DNA of 9,698 nucleotides from Erysipelotrichaceae bacterium. GTDB taxonomy: Bacteria; Bacillota_I; Bacilli_A; RFN20; CAG-826. The notes beneath the pieces are model-generated. The model worked only from the letters and a program-made list of their open reading frames with translations. It was not told the DNA's origin and searched no databases. Positions 1-5,495 of the stretch are shown in pieces (position 1 is the stretch's first letter; each line of letters starts with the position of its first letter). Where the stretch lies: assembly GCA_012729405.1 (NCBI GenBank), contig JAAYDH010000016.1, forward strand, positions 1-9,698. The letters are read 5' to 3'. A program made the translations under genes and the position numbers.

Positions 1-1
1 A

Positions 2-127
2 GAAGGTGGAGATTATCAACTTTATAGTGACAGCGAACGTGGCAACTGCTATTGCAGATGCCGAGGATATCGATGCCGCAACGATGAGTTATATTTTCAA
101 AATAACAAAGAGGAAACAAAAAAATGA
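2..127 (+). CDS. DUF134 (UPF0251) family protein, C-terminal end only (5' truncated by window edge)
   Basis: The window opens inside a reading frame that runs 41 codons to a TGA at 125-127. The visible tail begins EGGDYQLYSDSERGNC and continues with a Cys/Arg-rich stretch (Cys at visible residues 16, 18, 20 and 25). UPF0251/DUF134 proteins typically end with an EGGDY/EGGNY motif after a helix-turn-helix domain, followed by a Cys/Gly-rich tail, so this is the likely family (recalled, not searched). These are small putative DNA-binding proteins of unknown target, often found beside NifX-type genes, as here. Its stop overlaps the next start as ATGA (124-127), which implies translational coupling. 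The frame one base over is also open, but does not show this family signature. Confidence 0.7.
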   Translation, partial: EGGDYQLYSDSERGNCYCRCRGYRCRNDELYFQNNKEETKK

Positions 128-480
128 AAGTAGCAGTAGCCAGCAATGGCAAAAATGTAACTGAACACTTTGGCTATTCCGAATGTTTTCTAATTTTCAG
201 CATTCAAAGCGAAAAGATTGTCGAAGAAAGTTCTTTACCCAACCCAGGGCATAAGCCAGGATTCTTGCCCAATTTTTTAGCAGACAATGGTGTAAATGTG
301 ATCATCAGTGGCGGCATGGGTGGCGGGGCCGTGGAAATATTTAACAACAGGAATGTAGAAGTTATTGTCGGAGCAATCGGAAACGCTAGAGAAAATGTCG
401 AAAAATACCTAAAAGGTGAATTGAAAACGACTGGTTCGGTTTGTCATGAGCATGCACGCCATAATGAGTGTGAGAAATAA
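124..480 (+). CDS. NifX/NifB-type (dinitrogenase iron-molybdenum cofactor family) protein
   Basis: This 118-residue protein matches the small single-domain NifX/NifB C-terminal family (MTH1175-like). It opens with MKVAVASNGKNVTEHFG, the usual first strand and conserved N-x-V-x-x-H-F-G segment. It also has the glycine-rich ISGGMGGGAVEIF loop (about residues 61-73) and the later strand VEVIVGA. Relatives that are not part of nitrogenase are thought to bind or carry iron-sulfur or other metal cofactors; the exact role is unknown. The tail holds Cys and His residues (VCHEHARHNECEK) that could add a metal site. A GAGG at 110-113 lies 10 bases before the ATG. The start overlaps the DUF134 stop, and the redox genes downstream suggest a role in iron-sulfur or oxidative-stress physiology rather than nitrogen fixation, because no other nif gene is visible. 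Confidence 0.85.
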   Translation: MKVAVASNGKNVTEHFGYSECFLIFSIQSEKIVEESSLPNPGHKPGFLPNFLADNGVNVIISGGMGGGAVEIFNNRNVEVIVGAIGNARENVEKYLKGELKTTGSVCHEHARHNECEK

Positions 481-524
481 AAAACTATTGGGTTTCGTTC
501 ACCTATGCAAGGTAAAATTATAAA

Positions 525-530
525 AGGAGG
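525..530 (+). promoter_or_regulatory. Ribosome binding site that sets the rubredoxin start
   Basis: AGGAGG sits 7 bases before ATG 538. The in-frame ATG at 532 is only 1 base away, and the ATG at 505 lies upstream of the site. The start at 538 is therefore preferred, giving the usual rubredoxin N-terminus MAKYVCTICG. Confidence 0.85.
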
Positions 531-537
531 AATGACA

Positions 538-1218
538 ATGGCAAAATATGTTTGTACGATTTGCGGTTTCGTTTATGACGAAGCCAAAGGAATGCCAGAA
601 TCCGGTATTAAACCAAACACCAAATGGGAAGATCTACCTGAAGATTGGGTATGTCCTCTTTGTGGTGCGGTGAAAACAGATTTTAAGAAAGAAGATGTTT
701 CACCAGCAAAAGACGCCGATGAACCATTACCATTGATGGAGCACTCTGATTCGATGAAACAGATGTCTCCGCTGGAGATAAGTGCACTTTGCACAAATCT
801 TGCTCGCGGATGTGAAAAGCAATACAAGTTCCAAGAGGCCTCTTTATTTAAAGAATTATCAGAATACTATCGAAGTATCGCGACTAGCGAAGAAAATCCT
901 GATGTTAGTCAACTAGTTGGACTAATTAAAAAAGATCTCGAAGAAGGTTTTGTAAACGCTAATACAGTGGCGGGCAAAGCCAAAGATAGAGGAGCTCTTA
1001 GAGCTCTTGTGTGGAGTGAGAAGGTCACTCGCATTTTAAACTCCCTTCTAACTCGTTATAAAAAGGAAGGTGAAGCGATGGTAGAGAACACAGGTGTTTA
1101 TGTGTGCACCATATGTGGTTTTATCTATGTAGGTGATAAATTACCTGATGTCTGCCCGGTCTGTAAAGTACCTAATTTTAAATTTGAAAAGATTGAAGGA
1201 GGATATGATCATGCCTAA
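538..1218 (+). CDS. Rubredoxin - helical domain - rubredoxin-like multidomain protein
   Basis: This 226-residue protein is probably a cytoplasmic one-electron carrier. Residues 1-50 form a full rubredoxin domain with iron ligands C6, C9, C39 and C42 (CTICG, CPLCG) and the family segment EDLPEDWVCP. A helical middle (about 76-180) contains GCEKQYKFQEASLFKELSEY and resembles part of a ferritin-like bundle, but lacks a clear set of diiron ligands. Residues 187-226 are a compact rubrerythrin-style rubredoxin with C190, C193, C206 and C209 and a much shorter loop between the Cys pairs. A typical stand-alone rubredoxin has about 52 residues. The gene follows the NifX-type gene by 57 bases, and its stop lies inside the first codons of the ferredoxin-rubrerythrin gene. 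A likely job is passing electrons to that rubrerythrin. An internal start at 1078 could release the C-terminal rubredoxin. Confidence 0.88.
   Translation: MAKYVCTICGFVYDEAKGMPESGIKPNTKWEDLPEDWVCPLCGAVKTDFKKEDVSPAKDADEPLPLMEHSDSMKQMSPLEISALCTNLARGCEKQYKFQEASLFKELSEYYRSIATSEENPDVSQLVGLIKKDLEEGFVNANTVAGKAKDRGALRALVWSEKVTRILNSLLTRYKKEGEAMVENTGVYVCTICGFIYVGDKLPDVCPVCKVPNFKFEKIEGGYDHA
1063..1080 (+). promoter_or_regulatory. Possible internal ribosome site and start for a free C-terminal rubredoxin
   Basis: AAGGAAGG (1063-1070) lies 7 bases before an in-frame ATG at 1078 (Met181). Initiation here would give a 46-residue protein, MVENTGVYVCTICG and onward, holding the whole second rubredoxin domain. 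Lys-Glu-Gly codons can imitate such a site by chance. Confidence 0.4.
1196..1202 (+). promoter_or_regulatory. Ribosome binding site that sets the ferredoxin-rubrerythrin start
   Basis: AAGGAGG lies 8 bases before ATG 1211. The in-frame ATG at 1205 is only 2 bases away, and ATG 1133 would read through the rubredoxin gene with no recognisable domain. This supports the start MPKKYAVRNI at 1211. Confidence 0.85.
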
Positions 1219-2188
1219 GAAATATGCAGTAAGAAACATTCGCCTTTGTACTAAAGATTGTCTATGTCTTTATGTGTGTCCAACCGGAGCGACAGATACA
1301 GAAAATAGCATTATTGATGTAACCAAGTGCATCGGTTGCGGAGATTGTACCGAAGCTTGTCCTTCTGGAGCGATCTCGATGGTGCCTTTTGAATACCCCG
1401 ACCAACAAGAAAAAACAGATCAAGTTGTAAATGTTCTCAAGAGTCTTGTTGCAAGCAAATCAAAACAAGAAAGCATATCAATTGGACTACCTGGAAAACT
1501 ATTTAAAGCATTCCAAATGTCTAATCATATTCAAGCCGAAGATATCATCCGAGAAGCAGGATTTATGCTTCCTCAAAGTGATAACGCTCTAGCATTCTTA
1601 AAATCATTACTTGAAGAGAATCAACCTAATGACCTCCCAAAGGAAAAAGTTAAAGAATTAATACAATTACTAAGTAAAAATAAGGAGAAAGAAAACATGA
1701 AAGACAAAACTTATGAAAATCTAATGGCGGCTTTTACCGGAGAAGCTGAAGCTAATCGAAAATACACCGCCTACGCTAAAAAAGCTGAAAAAGAAGGCAA
1801 ACTAAATGCTGCAAAATTATTTAGAGCCGCAGCAGATGCCGAAACCATTCACGCTTTAAAACATTTTGAAATAGCAGGAAAGATTGGTTCCACAGCCGAT
1901 AACCTTAAAGATGGTATTGCGGGAGAAACTCACGAATATAAAGAAATGTATCCTGACTTTGTTAAAGAAGCAAAAGAATCAGGCAACAAGGCTGCTGAAA
2001 TGACCTTCACATTTGCCATGAAAGCTGAAGAAGTTCACGCTCGTCTTTATCAAGAAGCATTAGAAAATATCGACGAAAATGAAGAAGTTTTTTACTTCCT
2101 CTGCCCAGTCTGTGGAAATATCGAAAAGTCAGTTCCTGAGAGATGCAGTATATGTGGAGTCCCAGGAAGCAAGTTCATTAAATACTAA
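1211..2188 (+). CDS. Ferredoxin - rubrerythrin fusion protein
   Basis: This 325-residue cytoplasmic protein very likely reduces peroxide using a diiron centre fed through iron-sulfur and rubredoxin sites. Residues 1-60 are a two-cluster ferredoxin. The second motif is canonical (C40, C43, C46, C50-P), but the first has unusual spacing (C13, C17, C19, C23-P). Residues 66-162 are a helical linker of unknown function containing EDIIREAGFMLPQSDNALAF. Residues 163-290 are the ferritin-like rubrerythrin bundle, with likely iron ligands E178, E211, H214, E239, E273 and H276. Residues 297-325 are the C-terminal rubredoxin with C298, C301, C312 and C315. Stand-alone rubrerythrins have about 160-190 residues, so the N-terminal half is an addition. 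The start overlaps the preceding stop by 8 bases, implying coupled translation with the rubredoxin. Rubrerythrin typically protects anaerobes from oxygen. A second start at 1697 is possible. Confidence 0.9.
   Translation: MPKKYAVRNIRLCTKDCLCLYVCPTGATDTENSIIDVTKCIGCGDCTEACPSGAISMVPFEYPDQQEKTDQVVNVLKSLVASKSKQESISIGLPGKLFKAFQMSNHIQAEDIIREAGFMLPQSDNALAFLKSLLEENQPNDLPKEKVKELIQLLSKNKEKENMKDKTYENLMAAFTGEAEANRKYTAYAKKAEKEGKLNAAKLFRAAADAETIHALKHFEIAGKIGSTADNLKDGIAGETHEYKEMYPDFVKEAKESGNKAAEMTFTFAMKAEEVHARLYQEALENIDENEEVFYFLCPVCGNIEKSVPERCSICGVPGSKFIKY
1683..1699 (+). promoter_or_regulatory. Possible internal ribosome site and start for stand-alone rubrerythrin
   Basis: AGGAG (1683-1687) lies 9 bases before an in-frame ATG at 1697 (Met163). 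Translation from it would give a 163-residue protein starting MKDKTYENLMAAFTGEAEAN, which looks like a normal free-standing rubrerythrin N-terminus. The signal sits exactly at the linker/rubrerythrin boundary. Confidence 0.5.
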
Positions 2189-2211
2189 ATGAAAATTAGG
2201 TAGTTTATTTT
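2183..2211 (+). terminator. Weak terminator-like hairpin after the redox operon
   Basis: TACTAA (2183-2188, spanning the rubrerythrin stop) pairs with TTAGGTA (2196-2202) if one G is bulged, around a 7-base loop. GTTTATTTT follows. The stem is short and AT-rich, so termination may be partial. Confidence 0.3.
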
Positions 2212-2236
2212 CTCGCGTATTAAGGAATTTCCTTTG

Positions 2237-2264
2237 TTGAAACATCTTTACCTATCGTTATACT
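2237..2264 (+). promoter_or_regulatory. Sigma-A-type promoter of the desulfurase operon, predicted leaderless
   Basis: TTGAAA (2237-2242) and TATACT (2259-2264) are separated by 16 bases. The -10 box ends 6 bases before ATG 2271, so transcription is predicted to begin at or next to the A of the start codon. There is no ribosome binding site upstream of that ATG. Confidence 0.7.
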
Positions 2265-2270
2265 AAAAAC

Positions 2271-3389
2271 ATGAAATATATATATCTAGATTATGCCGCA
2301 ACAACTCCAACGCATCCCCTTGTCTTAACGGCCTTTAAACGTGCGGTAATTAAGCATCCTGGTAATCCGAATTCGGCGCATGCTTTGGGGCAAAAAGCTG
2401 CGGATGAAATTGCAAAATCACTGAAAAGAATCCGTCGTCTTTTAGGCTTGCCGAGTCAATATGAATTAACCCCAACTAGCGGAGCTACTGAATCAAATAA
2501 TCTTGCCTTAAAGGGGATTGCTTTACAGTACAGTAAAATGGGAAAAACAATCATTACCACCGCGTTTGAGCATTCATCGCTCACTGCATGCGCTAACTAT
2601 TTGGCCAAGCAAGGTTTTAATGTTAAAATCGCACCATGCAATCAATGGGGGCGAGTCGATGTAAACGAATTGGACAAGCTCATCGATGATGATACTGTTT
2701 TAGTTTCCATTGGATCAATCAATTCCGAAATCGGCATTCGCCAACCAATTGACGCTATTAAAAATATGCTTAAACGACACCCTAAGGTGTTTTTTCATGT
2801 CGACGCGACACAATCCATTGGCAAGGAAAACATTGACTTAAACGACATTGATCTGATTAGTATGTCAGCTCATAAGTTTTATGGTCTTAAAGGTATAGGA
2901 TTACTTATCACAAGCAAACGGACTCAATTGACACCAATTATCCATGGTGGGCACTCAACGACTATCATTCGTCGTGGAACACCAGCAACTGAACTGATTA
3001 TGTCAATGGAAAAAGCTTTGCGGATAGCCATAGCTAATATTGATGATAATCGCCAGCATGTGATGAGTATCAATCTCTATGCGCGTGAAAAACTAAATCA
3101 CATCAAAAACGTGATTATTAATAGCACTCCAGAAGACCTACCCCATGTTCTTAACATAAGCATTCTTGGAAAAGAATCGCGTTCCACGGTTAAGTACATG
3201 TCTGATCATGGAATTTACATTTCTAACCATACAGCATGTGATAGTAACATAGATACATCTGCCACAGTCTTGGCCTTAACGGGAAAAAAGAAACTCGCCG
3301 ATAGTAGTGTTCGTCTCAGTTTTTCACATCTCACGACTACCAATGACATTGATTATTTTATTGATGTTCTGAAGGGCTATATCTCATGA
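2271..3389 (+). CDS. Cysteine desulfurase (NifS/IscS-type, class V aminotransferase fold)
   Basis: This 372-residue PLP enzyme is predicted to take sulfur from cysteine, giving alanine and an enzyme-bound persulfide. It opens with the family hallmark YLDYAATTPTHPLV. GATESNNLALKG (71-82) is the cofactor-binding turn, H101 stacks on PLP, D178 and Q181 contact the ring, and K202 in SAHKFYGLKG is the PLP lysine. C323 (ISNHTACDSN) fits the persulfide cysteine, in a loop of the usual NifS/IscS length although its sequence differs from the common SSGSACTS. The length is near normal for the family. No IscU or SufU scaffold gene follows; thioredoxin-type genes do, starting with an ATGA overlap at 3386-3389. 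That suggests a specialised sulfur or redox role rather than general cluster assembly. It also carries a predicted leaderless start. Confidence 0.88.
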   Translation: MKYIYLDYAATTPTHPLVLTAFKRAVIKHPGNPNSAHALGQKAADEIAKSLKRIRRLLGLPSQYELTPTSGATESNNLALKGIALQYSKMGKTIITTAFEHSSLTACANYLAKQGFNVKIAPCNQWGRVDVNELDKLIDDDTVLVSIGSINSEIGIRQPIDAIKNMLKRHPKVFFHVDATQSIGKENIDLNDIDLISMSAHKFYGLKGIGLLITSKRTQLTPIIHGGHSTTIIRRGTPATELIMSMEKALRIAIANIDDNRQHVMSINLYAREKLNHIKNVIINSTPEDLPHVLNISILGKESRSTVKYMSDHGIYISNHTACDSNIDTSATVLALTGKKKLADSSVRLSFSHLTTTNDIDYFIDVLKGYIS

Positions 3390-3649
3390 ATAAAATTATC
3401 TTAGTCACTGCGTTATGGTGCCCAAGTTGTTTAATTATGCGCCCTCGTTATCAAACGGTTGTTTCAAGCAGAGCTAATTTAACGATGGAAGAATTTGACT
3501 ATGATGAAAATCCGCAAATTGTCAAAAGCAAGAAAATTGGCAGTACTTTACCAGTCGCCATTATTTACGACGAGCAAGGAAGAGAAATTTTACGCCTGGT
3601 TGGCGAAATATCGCTGAAGAAACTCGTCGAAAAAATTGAACAATTATGA
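3386..3649 (+). CDS. Small cytoplasmic thioredoxin-like protein (WCPSC)
   Basis: This 87-residue protein has a minimal thioredoxin fold. It has a first strand IILVTAL, the redox motif WCPSC (C12, C15) at the helix start, a following strand with EEFDYDENP, a likely cis-proline at P56 (STLPVAII), and a final strand/helix (REILRLVGEISLKKLVEKI). It has no signal peptide, so it should act in the cytoplasm. Classical thioredoxins have about 105 residues and CGPC, so this is a short, divergent member. AAGGG at 3372-3376 precedes its ATG by 9 bases. It overlaps the desulfurase stop (ATGA) and the next start (ATGA), so the three proteins are probably made together. Likely partners are the desulfurase persulfide and the membrane carrier encoded next; this is inferred from context. 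Confidence 0.82.
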   Translation: MNKIILVTALWCPSCLIMRPRYQTVVSSRANLTMEEFDYDENPQIVKSKKIGSTLPVAIIYDEQGREILRLVGEISLKKLVEKIEQL

Positions 3650-4875
3650 AATTTAAGCGATTAATTGCCATTGCTTTATCGTTTTTATTAGGCGCTGGCC
3701 TCTTTTTTTCAAATCATTCACAAGAAGCGGTTAGGGCTCATGCTGAGGAAGCGATTGTTTATGATATTAATTTATACTTTTTCTCGACACCCGGCTGTGG
3801 CCATTGCGCACAATTGAAAACATACCTGAATAAAAAAATCGAAGAAATGGATAATCTCCACATCACCGAGTTTGACACAAGTATTAGTGAGAACATGGAT
3901 TTGTTAGAGGAAACAGCTTCGGTTTTTGATGCATCTGTTACCGCGCCTTTTACGGTCGTCGGTGGTAAATATTACGTTGGTTTCAGCGATTCCATTGAAG
4001 CCCAGTTGAATCGTGTTTTAGAACGATACTCTGAAAACGAGCATGTTGATATTATGGATAAAATTATCAACGGCATTGAAGTAGAGGAATCTGACTTCGA
4101 TACGACATCTGATTATGAATATGATATTCCTTGGATTGGCACAGTTGATGTGCGTGACATATCGCTCGGGTTATTGGCTGTTATACTTGGCTTTCTCGAT
4201 GGAATAAATCCTTGCGCAATGTGGGTATTATTATTTTTGATAACCCTAGTGCTCGGATCGAAATCCAAGAAACGCATTTGGGCAATCGGCGGTGTTTTTT
4301 TACTGACATCGGGCATCTTTTATTTTTTGATGATGACGGCGTGGATTGAAACCGTTCAACTGTTAGTTAACTATGTTGTCTTTCAATATATCGTCGGTGC
4401 TTTGGCGCTTGTAGCGGGTGGTTTCAATCTATATTCGTTCATTAAATCTCAAATCAAAAAAGAAGATGGCTGTAAAGTCACTAATGTTTCCGCAAAGCAA
4501 AAACTAATCGACAGGGTGAAGAAAATTGCAGCTGCTTCATCACTTCCTTTAGCGTTATTAGGTGTCTTCGGTTTAGCAATTATCGTCAATATTATTGAGT
4601 TAGCTTGCTCGACTGGTTTTCCATTTATGTTCACACAAATATTAGCCCTTAATGGATTCACGGGCGAAACCGCGATTGGACTTATTCTTCTTTATACTCT
4701 GTTCTTTCTTATTGATGATTTGATTGTTTTTGGTATTGCGGTTGTGACGTTGAAAGTCAGCCCTTTATCGTCAAAGATTGGCAAATACGCCCATCTTATC
4801 GGTGGAGTCATCATGTTGATAATTGGAATATTGATGATTGTCGCTCCCGAAATTTTAAAGTTCTCGTTCATTTAA
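3646..4875 (+). CDS. Exported thioredoxin domain fused to a CcdA/DsbD-type membrane electron carrier
   Basis: This 409-residue membrane protein has a signal or anchor segment at residues 4-22. It is followed by an extracytoplasmic thioredoxin-like domain (about 38-130) with CGHC (C51, C54) and a likely cis-proline at P101 (TAPFTVV). After an acidic linker, residues 172-400 contain about six membrane segments of the CcdA/DsbD family. The paired membrane cysteines are C190 in GFLDGINPCAMW and C321 in ELACSTGFPF, each in its conserved context. DsbD-type proteins pass electrons from cytoplasmic thioredoxin through this pair to exported thiol proteins. Here the cytoplasmic donor (3386-3649) is adjacent and the exported acceptor is fused at the N-terminus. 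A further Cys, C276, lies in a loop. No clear ribosome site precedes the ATG, which overlaps the previous stop, so translation is probably coupled. Confidence 0.87.
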   Translation: MKFKRLIAIALSFLLGAGLFFSNHSQEAVRAHAEEAIVYDINLYFFSTPGCGHCAQLKTYLNKKIEEMDNLHITEFDTSISENMDLLEETASVFDASVTAPFTVVGGKYYVGFSDSIEAQLNRVLERYSENEHVDIMDKIINGIEVEESDFDTTSDYEYDIPWIGTVDVRDISLGLLAVILGFLDGINPCAMWVLLFLITLVLGSKSKKRIWAIGGVFLLTSGIFYFLMMTAWIETVQLLVNYVVFQYIVGALALVAGGFNLYSFIKSQIKKEDGCKVTNVSAKQKLIDRVKKIAAASSLPLALLGVFGLAIIVNIIELACSTGFPFMFTQILALNGFTGETAIGLILLYTLFFLIDDLIVFGIAVVTLKVSPLSSKIGKYAHLIGGVIMLIIGILMIVAPEILKFSFI

Positions 4876-4959
4876 CATTTGTACTAAAGATATTGTAGAG
4901 ATTACTCGCACTTACTAACTTAGGACTTAACGATCAGATAATAGCTCGGCAAACTATGT

Positions 4960-4987
4960 TTGATAATAAAGCCATTCATGGTAAAAT
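4960..4987 (+). promoter_or_regulatory. Sigma-A-type promoter of the acetyltransferase-racemase pair, predicted leaderless
   Basis: TTGATA (4960-4965) and TAAAAT (4982-4987) are separated by 16 bases. The -10 box ends 6 bases before ATG 4994, the same geometry as the promoter at 2237-2264. No ribosome site is present, so the mRNA is predicted to start at the ATG. Confidence 0.65.
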
Positions 4988-4998
4988 ATTCCCATGAA
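4975..4998 (+). repeat. Inverted repeat flanking the -10 box and covering the start codon
   Basis: TTCATGG (4975-4981) and CCATGAA (4992-4998) are perfect 7-base inverted arms around 10 bases that hold the -10 box. The right arm includes the ATG. It could be an operator for a dimeric regulator or a hairpin. Chance is possible for arms this short. Confidence 0.35.
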
Positions 4999-5494
4999 AG
5001 AGATGACTTACTCGGCCCTAATTGAGGCGAAAGAAACAGATATTCCTGATATTCTTAAAGCTATGGAACGACTCCACAACGAATTTCCTAGCAACTTTTT
5101 TGTTCCCTCTACCGCCGAAGAATTAAAACATCTACTTATTGGTAAACATGGTTTCATTAATCTTTTGAAGATTGAAGATCAACTCGCGGGCGGTGTCATT
5201 GTCATATTCCCCGATGAACAAAATCACTACTTATCAAATCATGAGTTTTCTCAATGCGCTATTATTGATTCGATTTTTTTAGACCCTCAGTTTCGTGGAC
5301 AAGGTATTGCTCAGTACTTAATTAAGACGGCTTTGGAACGATTAAATGAAGTTCCCTATATATATGCAAGTGTCGCCATTCAAAACATCCCTTCTCAAAA
5401 ACTGTTCCAGCGGCATGGCTTTAAAATTTATGAGCAGAAAAAACTATACAATAACTATGAACGTTATGTATTTTTACTAACAAAGGAACGTTGA
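4994..5494 (+). CDS. GNAT family N-acetyltransferase
   Basis: This 166-residue protein has the GNAT fold. A first strand/helix region (ALIEAKETDIPDILKAMERL) leads to the core strand IIDSIFLDPQF and the acetyl-CoA pyrophosphate loop RGQGIA (101-106). The late motif NIPSQKLFQRHGFK (131-144) follows, as in many small-molecule acetyltransferases. It should transfer an acetyl group from acetyl-CoA to an amine. The substrate is not readable from sequence. The racemase-family gene begins 1 base after its stop, so an amino acid or related amine is a reasonable guess. Translation is predicted from a leaderless mRNA, and an ATG at codon 4 offers an alternative start. Confidence 0.85.
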   Translation: MKEMTYSALIEAKETDIPDILKAMERLHNEFPSNFFVPSTAEELKHLLIGKHGFINLLKIEDQLAGGVIVIFPDEQNHYLSNHEFSQCAIIDSIFLDPQFRGQGIAQYLIKTALERLNEVPYIYASVAIQNIPSQKLFQRHGFKIYEQKKLYNNYERYVFLLTKER

Positions 5495-5495
5495 T

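Noticed and set aside
3..150. Alternative open frame at the left edge, one base offset from the DUF134 tail
   Set aside because: It runs on past the NifX-type start and ends in a Ser/Gln-rich read of that gene, with no family signature. The chosen frame has EGGDYQL and a Cys-rich tail.
505..537. N-terminal extension of the rubredoxin gene to ATG 505
   Set aside because: It would read through the AGGAGG site and add 11 residues before a normal rubredoxin start. No ribosome site precedes 505.
573..827. 84-codon - strand open frame inside the rubredoxin gene
   Set aside because: It is antisense to a well-supported gene, with no recognisable domain or ribosome site.
1133..1210. Extension of the ferredoxin-rubrerythrin gene upstream to ATG 1133
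   Set aside because: The added 26 residues are an out-of-frame read of the second rubredoxin domain; the strong ribosome site fits ATG 1211.
4113..4661. Two - strand open frames inside the CcdA-type gene
   Set aside because: Both are shadows of conserved membrane segments on the + strand and have no support of their own.
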